64,000 nucleotides of DNA. It comes from Halostagnicola larsenii XH-48 (GTDB taxonomy: Archaea; Halobacteriota; Halobacteria; Halobacteriales; Natrialbaceae). Of the stretch, positions 52,730-61,825 are shown piece after piece; position 1 is the stretch's first letter, and every line of letters begins with the position of its first letter. The DNA is taken from NCBI RefSeq assembly GCF_000517625.1, contig NZ_CP007059.1, positions 62,001 through 126,000 of the forward strand, written 5' to 3'. The position numbers were made by a program, and so were the translations under genes. The notes beneath the pieces are model-generated. The model made no database searches and was not told where the DNA came from. It saw only the letters and a program-made list of their open reading frames with translations.

Positions 52730-52780
52730 TTTACACATTGTACAATGTGTACAAAGTGTAGACTTCGTATACAGTGTGCG
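52730..52780. repeat. Palindromic site cluster C in a convergent gap
   Basis: TTTACACATTGTACAATGTG then TACAAAGTGTAGAC (52730-52763), and GTATACAGTGTGCG (52767-52780). These are the same half-sites as in cluster B. They lie between the decayed regulator (ends 52614, plus strand) and the TRIC-like gene (ends 52895, minus strand), so no promoter is expected there. Confidence 0.75.
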
Positions 52781-52894
52781 AATTGAGCGTGGAGTTCGTG
52801 CGAGATCCGATCGCAAAATATGATGCGCTAGATGAAATCGGTCCGCCGTCTGGGATAGCTCGCTCCAACAAAACTCTCAGACGGAGAAACTAAT

Positions 52895-53551
52895 TCAGTG
52901 GTTAAGTAGCCCCAAACCCTGCACGGTGGGGAGATTCCAGTCGTAAGTAACCGCGACTAACCGAGTCACGACAGTAACAACTGCACACACTCCGGCAGCG
53001 GTACTTCCGGATGCTCCTACGGTGCCTGCGATAACGTATGCACCCGCGCCGAACACTGCACAACTCGCGTAGAAATCGTCAAAGAGGATAAACGGAGACT
53101 TGTCGAGAAGGATATCTGCAAACGCGCCACCGCCCACCGCATTGATCGTTCCGATGGCGACGACGCCGAATGCCGAAACGCCCGCCTCCGTTGCGACGAT
53201 AGCACCAGTCGTCGTAAAAGCGGCGAGGCCGATAGCATCCGAGACGAGCGTGATCGGATGGGTATCCGGAGACGGCAAGACGACGCTCAATGCGATCGCT
53301 AGGCTAACGCCGAGTAATCCCAAACCGATTTCGATCGGGGACTGAAGCGCTAATGGTACTCGAGTCACGAGGAGGTCCCGCGTCGCCCCACCGGCAAACG
53401 CCATTGCCAGTCCAACGATAGTAATTCCGAATACGTCGAACTCCTCACGGATCGCCTTCGATGATCCGACGAGTGCGAACGCGACCAGGCCGATCGTGTT
53501 CATAACAGCAAATGGGTCCCCGAATAATACTGTGATGAGATCCTGACTCAC
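52895..53551 (-). CDS. TRIC/UPF0126 family membrane channel
   Basis: A 218-residue protein with seven helices arranged as two similar triple-helix repeats. VAFALVGSSKAIREEFDVFGI and VGLAMAFAGGATRDLLV are repeat 1; LAAFTTTGAIVATEAGVSAF and IGTINAVGGGAFADILLDKS are repeat 2, with the GGG bends that line the pore. Bacterial and archaeal homologues are trimeric K+ channels; some annotate this family as glycine transporters. The single gene suggests potassium or cation homeostasis. Confidence 0.9.
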   Translation of the reverse strand: MSQDLITVLFGDPFAVMNTIGLVAFALVGSSKAIREEFDVFGITIVGLAMAFAGGATRDLLVTRVPLALQSPIEIGLGLLGVSLAIALSVVLPSPDTHPITLVSDAIGLAAFTTTGAIVATEAGVSAFGVVAIGTINAVGGGAFADILLDKSPFILFDDFYASCAVFGAGAYVIAGTVGASGSTAAGVCAVVTVVTRLVAVTYDWNLPTVQGLGLLNH

Positions 53552-53843
53552 TGGTGGGGGCTACGAGAGCAGTTCTCTTGAGTGCTACGTATGCGATGCT
53601 CTCTTCGCGATCCACCTGGACCGTAACACAGGCGATCGCTATATGATCCGGATTGACTGTTGCCAATCCGCGTCTCTTCCGGCATCACCTCTCGACAGGC
53701 TCTTTGAGCCGATATGGGATCAAGGCACACCAACAACGTATCAATTTACGAATTGGTTGTGTGTCTCGAGGCGAATATTCAAGGGTCCGTGACAGAAGTG
53801 TACAGGTAATGAACGAGGCGCGCGCGAATGGGGGTGGCCTGCA

Positions 53844-55499
53844 GTGAGTGACGAGCGTGAGGTCGTCGTCGGCGAAGCGTCGGACGGAACCGACGTCACG
53901 ATTCCCGTCGTCGAACTGCTGACCGGACGGGGGTTCGTGACCGGAAAATCAGGGAGCGGAAAATCGAACACGGCATCGGTGATCGCCGAGGAACTCCTCG
54001 AAGCCGGGTTCCCGCTGTTGATCGTCGATACCGACGGCGAGTACTACGGTCTCAAAGAGGAGTACGAGATGCTTCACGCCGGTGCGGACGAAGAGTGTGA
54101 CATCCAGATCGGACCCGAACACGCAGAGCAGATGGCGACGCTCGCACTCGAGGAGAACGTTCCCGTAATCCTCGACGTGTCGGGATATCTCGACGAGGAG
54201 GTCGCCAACGAACTCCTCCGTGAGACGGCGCGGCAACTGTTCGTAAAGGAAAAGAAGCTCAAAAAACCGTTCTTGCTGGTCGTCGAGGAGGTCCACGAGT
54301 ACATTCCCGAGGGCGGGGGTATGGACGAGACCGGAAAGTTGCTGATCAAGATCGGCAAGCGCGGCCGAAAGCACGGCCTGGGCATCCTGGGTATCAGCCA
54401 GCGACCCGCAGACGTCAAGAAAGATTTCATCACGCAGGCGAACTGGCTCGTCTGGCACCGACTAACCTGGGAGAACGACACCAAGGTCGTCGGCCGGATT
54501 ATCGACAGCGAGTACTCCGAACTCGTTTCGGAACTCGGCGACGGACAGGCCTACGTCCAGACCGACTGGAACGACGTGGACGTTCGAAAGATCCAGTTCC
54601 GACGCAAGCGGACGTTCGACGCCGGCGCGACGCCGGGTCTGGACGATTTCGAGCGCCCGGAACTCAAATCGGTCTCCGATGCACTCGTCGGCGACCTTCA
54701 GAAAATTTCCGAGCGAAAGCAACGCGAGGAGAGCCGGATCGAAGAACTCGAGCGCAACCTCGAGAAGCGCGGGGACCGAATCGAAGAACTCGAAGAGGAA
54801 CTGAGAAACGCACGGGACATCTCGAGCGTTGCCCAACAGATGGCCGAGGCGTTACAAAATCCGGATAGCGTCCAGACCGAACTCCCGCAGTCGAACGACG
54901 AAATTCGACGGCTGCACGACGAACTCGTCGAACTCGAGACCAAACACGAAGAACTCGAGGCGGAACTCGAAGAGAAAGATCACGTTATCGACATCCTCCA
55001 GGACAAACTCGAGGCCCAGCGCGGCAGAACGGAAAATCTCGCCAAGCGAAATCGTGCACTCAAAGACCGGATCGACGAAATCGAGGGGGGCGAGGGCGAA
55101 CAGACGATCGTCCAGGCAGACGCAGATGACTTCGAATTCGGTTACACAGACGTAACAGAGGGGCTTACGGTCGCGGATTCCCAGATTATCGTCGCGGACG
55201 AACAGCAGAACGTCGACGAGCTGCTCGAGACGACGCCGATCGACGACCGTCTCAGCGCCGCCTGCGATCAGTCCCGGTGTTCGCTCGAGACGAGTCGGAT
55301 GGTCATCAAAACGCTCGCCCAGGCCGGTCCGTTGACCACTATCGAAGTGGCCAGCCGCGTCGACCGGTCCACCGTCGCGGTACAGAGCCTGCTTTCGGAA
55401 CTCAGGACCCAGGGTGTCGTCGGTCGACCCTCCGAACGAACGTACCAACTCGAATCCGACATTCTCGAGGCGCTAAAAGCGACGGCAAAAGAGGAGTAG
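53844..55499 (+). CDS. HerA/FtsK-like ATPase with coiled coil and winged helix
   Basis: A 551-residue protein from GTG 53844. The DUF87/HerA ATPase core is residues ~20-260: Walker A GFVTGKSGSGKSNTASVIAE, Walker B LLVVEEVHEYIPEG, and sensor ILGISQRPADVKKDFITQ. Residues ~290-440 are a long acidic coiled coil (KISERKQREESRIEELERNL then ELEAELEEKDHVIDILQDKL). The C-terminus (~480-551) is a winged helix (IEVASRVDRSTVAVQSLLSE). HerA usually works with the NurA nuclease in end resection, but no NurA gene is adjacent. The protein may pump or process DNA. Confidence 0.88.
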   Translation: MSDEREVVVGEASDGTDVTIPVVELLTGRGFVTGKSGSGKSNTASVIAEELLEAGFPLLIVDTDGEYYGLKEEYEMLHAGADEECDIQIGPEHAEQMATLALEENVPVILDVSGYLDEEVANELLRETARQLFVKEKKLKKPFLLVVEEVHEYIPEGGGMDETGKLLIKIGKRGRKHGLGILGISQRPADVKKDFITQANWLVWHRLTWENDTKVVGRIIDSEYSELVSELGDGQAYVQTDWNDVDVRKIQFRRKRTFDAGATPGLDDFERPELKSVSDALVGDLQKISERKQREESRIEELERNLEKRGDRIEELEEELRNARDISSVAQQMAEALQNPDSVQTELPQSNDEIRRLHDELVELETKHEELEAELEEKDHVIDILQDKLEAQRGRTENLAKRNRALKDRIDEIEGGEGEQTIVQADADDFEFGYTDVTEGLTVADSQIIVADEQQNVDELLETTPIDDRLSAACDQSRCSLETSRMVIKTLAQAGPLTTIEVASRVDRSTVAVQSLLSELRTQGVVGRPSERTYQLESDILEALKATAKEE

Positions 55500-55543
55500 C
55501 AGGATCGCAGAGCGTGCGAACGAAAAGCAGTAAACCGTAGAAT

Positions 55544-56682
55544 TCACCAGGTCAGATCGTCTCCGACCGCTTCGATGGCAGCCGGATCGATGTGTTGATG
55601 AACTGGGAGGACGACCGTCGACTTCGAGAGCGTGTTCGACGTTTCGTAGGCCGGATTATCCATGACTGACGCCGAAAGCCGCGGCCAGGTGTGGGCACCG
55701 TCGACGCCCACCTGCTCGAGTTCCCACATGAATTCCGACGGATCCGTGACACGGACCGGAAACACCTGTGGGCAGATTCCGTCGGGCAGCGTGTCGAAAA
55801 CCGGGACGACGTCAGAGCGTGACTCGAGGACGCGCTGCCACGCCGAAAAGTTGGCCCGGCGGCTGGACCGTATCGACTCGGGATCGGCGTCGACGAAAAC
55901 TCGGTGTGCCAGGTTCGACATCTGGGATTTTTCGTTCTCGTAGCGATTTCTCGGTGACGCCGTCACGCGTCCCACGCCGCTGCCGCTGACGAGTGTGTCT
56001 ACCGATTCGCGGAGTCGAGCGTTTCGATCGAACAGTTCGAACGCGATCGATTTTATGAGAAACTGACAATCAGTTGTGTCGAGTCGGTCACGGACGCCTT
56101 CGTACCTGGATGGCGTATACTCCGTGGCGAGACGATCCGAATTGAGGTATAACAACGCGCCGTTCGGAATCGGAAGCTGTTTCCAGAGACTCGTAATTCC
56201 AATATCACCGTAGGTTCCGAGTAACCTGCCGTCGTCCACACTCAACGGTGAGTGAGCGTTGTCGTCGATGTGATAGCACTCGTACTCGCTGGTAATCGAC
56301 GAAATCGTCTCGAGACCGGGCTGGGGAAAACCGAAGTAGTTGACCGAGATGATCGCCGCCGTCTCGGTATCATCGCCGCCGTCTCGGTATCGATTCGACT
56401 CCGAAGGTCGTCCACGTTGGGACCGAGCGATTCTGTGATCGCATAAAATCGAGGCTCGAGGCCGAGTTCGACGATCGGTTCCGCGACGGCGTCGGGGAGG
56501 TACGCCGGGAGGAGGACGTTCTGTCCGGCCGTCGAAATCGTTTTCAGGCCGTCCCGAAGCGCGATCTTACCTGATCCATAAAAAGCGTACGCGGTTACGT
56601 ATTGCTCGAGAAGCGATTCGAAATCCGCGGGTCGGTGACTCGAGAGAGCCCACAGAGACAGCGACGGGGTTGCACTGATCAT
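55544..56682 (-). pseudogene. DegT/DnrJ-type aminotransferase gene broken by a 20-bp duplication
   Basis: The 5' part (from ATG 56682) reads MISATPSLSLWALSSHRPAD to RIDTETAAMI; the 3' part continues from SPLSVDDGRLLGTYGDIGIT. At 56352-56391 a 20-bp sequence is duplicated in tandem. Removing one copy joins the two parts in one frame: ETAAIISVNYFGFPQPGLET, then SITSEYECYHIDDNAHS. The repaired protein has 372 residues. The PLP Lys is in DIGITSLWKQLPIPNGALL. DegT enzymes aminate nucleotide sugars or related keto groups in surface-glycan synthesis. As it stands the gene cannot make a full product. Confidence 0.85.
56352..56391. repeat. Perfect 20-bp tandem duplication causing a frameshift
   Basis: ATCGCCGCCGTCTCGGTATC occurs twice back to back (56352-56371 and 56372-56391). 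Twenty is not a multiple of three, so it shifts the frame of the aminotransferase gene. Loss of one copy restores a 373-codon frame. Confidence 0.97.
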
Positions 56683-56907
56683 AGAGCTGCCTCCGAACGC
56701 TCGGCGAGCAGGTAGCGTCCCACCACGTACGCGGTACTGAACGATCACCACCTTAGTGATGGTGGGAATACCATCTTCGCGAGCGAATCAGGCAGTGCTT
56801 ACTGTCGAATGGTGGAGACGGGACCGGACAGCATCCACAGGAGAAGCCCGTTCCTACGATGACCCAGTCATCGCATAACAAAGCCGAAACCGATCAACTG
56901 CGTGCCT

Positions 56908-58527
56908 ATGGAAGGTACGGACGACGATTGTAAACTTCTCGTCATCGGCATCGATGCCGGGTGTCTCCCGGTATTGCAGCCGTTATTCGATTCCGGAATC
57001 ACGCCGACGATACAACGACTCGTCGAGGGCGGTGCGAGCGGACCGCTCGAGTCCCAGATCCCGCCCTGGACTGCCAGCGCGTGGCCCTCGATGTACACCG
57101 GGAAGAATCCCGGTAAACACGGCGTGTTCGATTTCCTGTCGTTCGACGGTTACGAGTGGGACGTCGTTAATTCGACGCACGTTCGCGAGCGGGCGGTATG
57201 GGAACTGCTGAGCGAGAACGGGATCACGAGCGTGGTCGTTAACGTCCCCGTTACGCACCCACCACGGACGTTCGACGGCGCGCTCGTTCCGGGGATGACG
57301 GCCCCCGAGGATCCCGACTGTCACCCGGAGGGGCTGCTCGCGGACATCAAATCCGAATGTAGCGGGTATCAGGTGTACCCGCAGGGCGGAAACTACTCCG
57401 ACGGTGAGATTGCGGGCTACGAGGAAACGATCGAACGCCGTGGCGACGCGTTTCGATATCTCTGCCGGCGCTTCGAGCCCGGATTCGGATTCGTTCAGTT
57501 CCAGCAAACTGATTCCGTCTTTCACGAACGCCCAGGCGATACGGACGCGATCGAAGCGGTCTACGGTGCCGTCGACCGGGAGATCGAAGAGACACTGGAC
57601 GCCGTCGAGCCCGAGAACGTCCTGCTCGTCAGCGATCACGGAATGGGAACGGTCGATGGCCACGAATTCCGGGTCAACGAGTTCCTTCGCGATCGCGGGG
57701 ATCTCGTCGCCCAAAGCGGCGGAGAGGGAATGCCCGACTGGTCGCAAGCCTGGCGAAACGACCTGTTAGACGGGGAGGAGGCGGGAGATCACACGCCTGG
57801 CATGTTCGAACGCTCGATGAACGTCGCTGCAAAATTCGGTATTACGACCCAGCGGATCGCGAACGCGCTCGACACCGTTGGGTTGAAAGAGCCGATCGGG
57901 AAGCGAGTTCCCAACGATATGATTCGCGCGGCGAGCGAACAGGTGAATTTCCCCGAATCTTCGGTATACGTCCGCTCGAAGAGCGAACTCGGCCTCCGGA
58001 TCAACCTCGAGGGACGCGAGCCGAACGGGCAGGTTCCAGCATCGGAGTACGAGTCGTTCCGGACGGAGTTAATCGAGGAGTTACGAGCGGTCCGAACGCC
58101 CGACGACGAGCCGATGTTCGAGGCGGTCGAACCGCGGGAAACGTACTTCCACGGCCCCGAAATCGAGAATGCACCGGACATCCTCACCGTTCCGAAGGGA
58201 TTCGACAACGCGATTGTTGCCGACCTCGATAAGGAGACGTTCGGCGAGCCGATGGAGCCATGGAACCACAAGCGGACCGGCATCGTCGCTGGCGCGGGTT
58301 CGGCGTTCGACGAGAACGCATCGTTGACGGACGCGACGATCTTCGACGTCGCACCGACGATCTGCTCGCTGTTCGACGTGTCAATCGATTCGGCGATGGA
58401 CGGCAACGTTCTTCCATTCGTCGAAGCCAGCGACCGAGCGGAGTACCCCACCTACGAGCCGGAACCGATCGCGGCGACCGAACAAAGGGCCGTCGAAGAG
58501 CGACTCTCGGATCTCGGTTATCTCTAA
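56908..58527 (+). CDS. Type I phosphodiesterase/nucleotide pyrophosphatase family (alkaline-phosphatase fold)
   Basis: A 539-residue protein from ATG 56908 (MEGTDDDCKLLVIG); GTG 56902 is an alternative. The alkaline-phosphatase-like metal and nucleophile region is CKLLVIGIDAGCL, then IPPWTASAWPSMYTGKNPGK with Thr/Ser nucleophile. Late metal ligands are LLVSDHGMGTVDGHEFRVN. It has no signal peptide or membrane helix. Members of this archaeal family lie in glycan and lipid biosynthesis clusters and transfer or remove phospho groups. It is followed after one base by the FemAB-like gene, so the two are an operon. Confidence 0.9.
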   Translation: MEGTDDDCKLLVIGIDAGCLPVLQPLFDSGITPTIQRLVEGGASGPLESQIPPWTASAWPSMYTGKNPGKHGVFDFLSFDGYEWDVVNSTHVRERAVWELLSENGITSVVVNVPVTHPPRTFDGALVPGMTAPEDPDCHPEGLLADIKSECSGYQVYPQGGNYSDGEIAGYEETIERRGDAFRYLCRRFEPGFGFVQFQQTDSVFHERPGDTDAIEAVYGAVDREIEETLDAVEPENVLLVSDHGMGTVDGHEFRVNEFLRDRGDLVAQSGGEGMPDWSQAWRNDLLDGEEAGDHTPGMFERSMNVAAKFGITTQRIANALDTVGLKEPIGKRVPNDMIRAASEQVNFPESSVYVRSKSELGLRINLEGREPNGQVPASEYESFRTELIEELRAVRTPDDEPMFEAVEPRETYFHGPEIENAPDILTVPKGFDNAIVADLDKETFGEPMEPWNHKRTGIVAGAGSAFDENASLTDATIFDVAPTICSLFDVSIDSAMDGNVLPFVEASDRAEYPTYEPEPIAATEQRAVEERLSDLGYL

Positions 58528-58528
58528 G

Positions 58529-59539
58529 ATGAGTATCGATATCAGCGTCCTCGATATGGAGACAGATGCCACAGAGTGGAACCGTTACGTCGAACGGTCG
58601 CCGGGAACGAACCCGTTCTTTCGGACCGAGGCACTCGAGTTACAGGCCGCGGATTCGGACACGACACCGCACCTGCTCGCGGGATTCAAAGGGCAGGAAG
58701 CGGTCGGACTCTTTCCGGTATTCGAGTACAATAAGGGGCCGATCACGGGCGTATTTTCGCCGGCTCCGTTCTCGTGGTCGTGTTACCTTGGGCCCGCCCT
58801 GTTGAACGTCGACAAACTCAAACAACGAAAGGCCGATCGTCGAACGAAACGGTTTCTTGACGGCTGTCTCGAGTGGATCGAGACGGAACTATCGCCCGTC
58901 TACAGCAAGTTCGTCGCCGCGGAGTTTCCGGACATTCGCCCGTTCACCTGGAACGAATACGATGTCGAGCCGGGCTACACGTACGTGCTCGATCTCGACA
59001 AATCGACCGACGAACTACTCGATCGGTTCAGCAGTGACGCGCGTTCGAACATCCGAAATGCCCCGGAAGATCGGTACGTCGTCGAAGAAGGTACGGTCGA
59101 CGATATCGACCGGATCGTCGATCAGGTTCGAGCACGGTACGAGAGCCAGGGCCAGTCCTACCAGATGAACAACGGCTTCGCTCGCTCGCTGTACGAGCAC
59201 CTTCCCGACGGCGCGATACGACCGTACGTTTGCCGCGTCGACGGTGAATTCGTCGGCGGCATCCTCGTCGTCGAATCGGAGACGACGCGTTACCGATGGC
59301 AGGGCGGCGTAAAACCCGACATGAACGCGGACATCTCGATCAATGATGTCCTCGACTGGCACGTGATCCGGGACGGGGCCGAAAACGGGGTCGAGCAATA
59401 CGACCTCGTGGGTGCTGGAGTACCGAGCATCAATCGCTACAAAGCGAAGTTCAATCCCGAGCTGCAGTCACAGTATACCATAACGAACGGAGCCTACGGA
59501 GTGGATCTCCTGATCGATCGATACCGAAAATTCCGGTGA
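58529..59539 (+). CDS. FemAB/BioF2-like acyltransferase
   Basis: A 336-residue protein made of two GNAT-like lobes. NPFFRTEALELQAADSD and GFKGQEAVGLFPVFEYNKGP form the first; DELLDRFSSDARSNIRNAPE with the conserved Arg/Asn, RPYVCRVDGEFVGGILVVES and NDVLDWHVIRDGAENGVEQY form the second, as in FemAB and BioF2-like proteins. Bacterial FemAB adds amino acids to peptidoglycan; archaea lack peptidoglycan, so here an acyl or aminoacyl group probably goes to an S-layer glycan or lipid. It begins one base after the phosphodiesterase stop. Confidence 0.9.
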   Translation: MSIDISVLDMETDATEWNRYVERSPGTNPFFRTEALELQAADSDTTPHLLAGFKGQEAVGLFPVFEYNKGPITGVFSPAPFSWSCYLGPALLNVDKLKQRKADRRTKRFLDGCLEWIETELSPVYSKFVAAEFPDIRPFTWNEYDVEPGYTYVLDLDKSTDELLDRFSSDARSNIRNAPEDRYVVEEGTVDDIDRIVDQVRARYESQGQSYQMNNGFARSLYEHLPDGAIRPYVCRVDGEFVGGILVVESETTRYRWQGGVKPDMNADISINDVLDWHVIRDGAENGVEQYDLVGAGVPSINRYKAKFNPELQSQYTITNGAYGVDLLIDRYRKFR

Positions 59540-59567
59540 GAAGACAGCCAGTCACTCTTGACCTCCT

Positions 59568-59587
59568 CCCGCGCCTGAAGACGCGGG
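59568..59587. terminator. Hairpin after the FemAB-like gene
   Basis: CCCGCG, eight-base loop, CGCGGG. It lies 29 bp past the FemAB stop at 59539 and could be a terminator. The preceding CTTGACCTCCTCCCGCG resembles ends of haloarchaeal IS200/IS605 elements, so it may instead be a relic of an IS end. Confidence 0.45.
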
Positions 59588-59599
59588 TATGCGCTCGCA

Positions 59600-59881
59600 C
59601 TATGTGTCACAGATTCGATAGACGGACTGGCGTGCGTCGTCGAGACTGACCCGACTATCGACGATTCCCTCGGCCTCTAACTTTCGCAATCCGTATCGAA
59701 CGGTGCGCGAGCAGAGACGCGATTCGACCACGAGCGCTTCCTGTGTCATCGGTCCCTCGTACTCGAGCACTTTGTAGACCAATTTTGCGCTCGGTGATAG
59801 CTCAGTCAGCGGCGCGTCGGTACTCGAGGTGTCGGTTGGAGAGACTGTGCCTGAGACCTCCGGGGAATGTGATGATGTCAT
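59600..59881 (-). CDS. MarR-type winged-helix protein
   Basis: A 93-residue protein. After a disordered Ser/Thr-rich N-terminus (~25 residues) comes a winged helix: LSPSAKLVYKVLEYEGPMTQ, then SRLCSRTVRYGLRKLEAEGI and a SVYRI wing. This is a haloarchaeal MarR-type pattern. It converges on the FemAB-like gene. Its target is unknown. Confidence 0.88.
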   Translation of the reverse strand: MTSSHSPEVSGTVSPTDTSSTDAPLTELSPSAKLVYKVLEYEGPMTQEALVVESRLCSRTVRYGLRKLEAEGIVDSRVSLDDARQSVYRICDT

Positions 59882-60324
59882 TGGTATCGGTAATTGACGA
59901 GAGAGTCCCGATTAAGTCGGAACGAGGCGGCCTATCGCTCGAGCTAATTGCCAACGCGAGACGGTAAGATAGCTTTGATCGTTCCGATCTGTAGGTTAGT
60001 ATTATAATTGTTCTCCGTACGGAATTCGATAGTGGACGTTCCCTTCAACGATCACATATCGAACGCCGATATACTCTCGCAAACTCAGACTTCAACAAAC
60101 TTGGACAGCCATCGAGATTCTAACGATCGCGATCAGGTCGACGAATAGAGCGCCGAAATGGAGCCATACACGAATCCGCTGTGGACAACTGTGTGAGTAG
60201 TACAGCCTACACAGAGAACGATCGAGTGACTATCGCTTCCACCATGGCCAAACCTGTCACATGTGTATTACTGACCCGGAGGTAGTCATAACATAGTAAC
60301 GGCTGTCCGAACACAGGTACAGAT
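59882..60324. other. Intergenic region, no gene seen
   Basis: This divergent gap between the MarR-type gene and glmM has no credible frame. An AT-rich block (AGTATTATAATTGTTCTCC) near 60000 may be a promoter, and a GTGGACAACTGTGTG stretch at 60181 resembles the palindromic half-sites weakly. Confidence 0.4.
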
Positions 60325-61638
60325 ATGTTTGGAACAAGCGGCATTCGCGGTCGCGTCGGTGAAGACGTGACGGCAGCACTCGCACTCGAGATCGGGCGCG
60401 CGCTCGGTTCGGAAGGGTACGATCGGGTCGTCATCGGACGGGATAGCAGAGACAGCGGCTCGATGTTGCTCGACGCCATCGCTGCCGGGTTGTGTGAATG
60501 CGGTGCCGACGCGCTCGAGATCAAAGGCGAGATCGCAGCCACCCCAACGATCGCCCGGGCGGTCGGCTGGGCCGATGCCGACGCGGGAGTCGTCGTCACC
60601 GCCTCGCACAATCCCCCCGAGGACAACGGGATCAAACTCTGGACGCCGTCGGGGAAGGCGTTCGGCCCCGACCGGCGGGCCGCCATCGTCGAACGGGTCG
60701 AATCGGAAGCTGTCGACTCTGCCGCGTGGGACGAAACTGGAGATCGGACGACGCTCTCGGGGGCAACGGAATCGCACGCATCCGCAATCCGCTCGAGCGT
60801 GAATCTTCGAGAGCCGCTTTCGGTCGTCGTCGACGTCGGGAACGGAGCTGGTCAGATAACGGCGACGGTGCTCGAGCAACTGGGGTGTACGGTCCGGACA
60901 CTGAACGCCCAGCCGGACGGTTCGTTCCCGGGCAGACCGAGCGAGCCGACCGCGGAGACGCTCGAATCCCTCGAGACGCTCGTCGGTGGGAGCGATGCGG
61001 ACCTCGGCGTCGCCCACGACGGTGACGCCGACCGGATGATGGCCGTCGACGAGACCGGAACGTTCGTGCCGAAAGATTCGTTGCTCGCGCTATTCGCTCG
61101 CGAGGAAGTCGGCGACGGAGACCGCGTTGCAGCGCCGGTCGATACGAGTCTGGCCGTCGAAGACGCACTCGCCGCCCGCGGCGGCTCTCTCGTCCGAACG
61201 AAGGTCGGGGACGTGTTCGTCGCACAGCGAGCGACCGACGCGGACGTCGTCTTCGGGGGCGAACCCAGCGGCGCATGGATCTGGCCCGAAGAAACGCTCT
61301 GTCCCGACGGGCCACTGGCTGCCGCCAAACTCGTCGAACTGGTCGCGGCCAGTGGACCGCTCTCGAGCCTCGAGTCCGAGATCGACTCCTATCCGATTCG
61401 CCGAGGAGCCATCGAATCCGACGACAAATCCCGCCGGATGGACGACGTCGAACGTCGAGTCCTCGAGACGTACGACGATGTCGACAACCGGGATGGTGTG
61501 CGCGTCGAAACCGAAGACGGCTGGTTCTTGCTCCGGGCGAGCGGAACCCAGCCCATAATCCGGGTTACCGCGCAAGCGCGTGAGAGCGGCCGCGCCGCAC
61601 AGTTGTACGAGGAGGCGACCGAGCTCGTCGGGGAGTAA
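60325..61638 (+). CDS. glmM: Phosphoglucosamine mutase
   Basis: A 437-residue alpha-phosphohexomutase with all four domains. MFGTSGIRGRVGEDVT is the N-terminus, TASHNPPEDNGIKLW contains the phosphorylated Ser (residue ~94), VAHDGDADRMMAVDETG is the Mg2+ loop, GGEPSGAWIW binds the sugar, and RASGTQPIIRVT binds phosphate. It converts glucosamine-6-phosphate to glucosamine-1-phosphate for UDP-GlcNAc. In archaea GlmM and phosphomannomutase are closely related, so specificity is inferred from the TASHN and EPSG motifs and the nearby glmS gene. Confidence 0.93.
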   Translation: MFGTSGIRGRVGEDVTAALALEIGRALGSEGYDRVVIGRDSRDSGSMLLDAIAAGLCECGADALEIKGEIAATPTIARAVGWADADAGVVVTASHNPPEDNGIKLWTPSGKAFGPDRRAAIVERVESEAVDSAAWDETGDRTTLSGATESHASAIRSSVNLREPLSVVVDVGNGAGQITATVLEQLGCTVRTLNAQPDGSFPGRPSEPTAETLESLETLVGGSDADLGVAHDGDADRMMAVDETGTFVPKDSLLALFAREEVGDGDRVAAPVDTSLAVEDALAARGGSLVRTKVGDVFVAQRATDADVVFGGEPSGAWIWPEETLCPDGPLAAAKLVELVAASGPLSSLESEIDSYPIRRGAIESDDKSRRMDDVERRVLETYDDVDNRDGVRVETEDGWFLLRASGTQPIIRVTAQARESGRAAQLYEEATELVGE

Positions 61639-61825
61639 CGCGATCGGCAAAACGAGGACCTACTGCAGGCTACGAAGCGGAACAGACTCGAGGTCGCGAC
61701 GATCCGAGACGAGAGGCTTCGAGGCTTGTGACGCCACGGTTGGGTCTATTCGAGACTATCAGCCTACGGCACCAGGATTCGACAGGAACGGCAGTTCTGT
61801 ACGGACCACCCGAGGACGAGACTCG

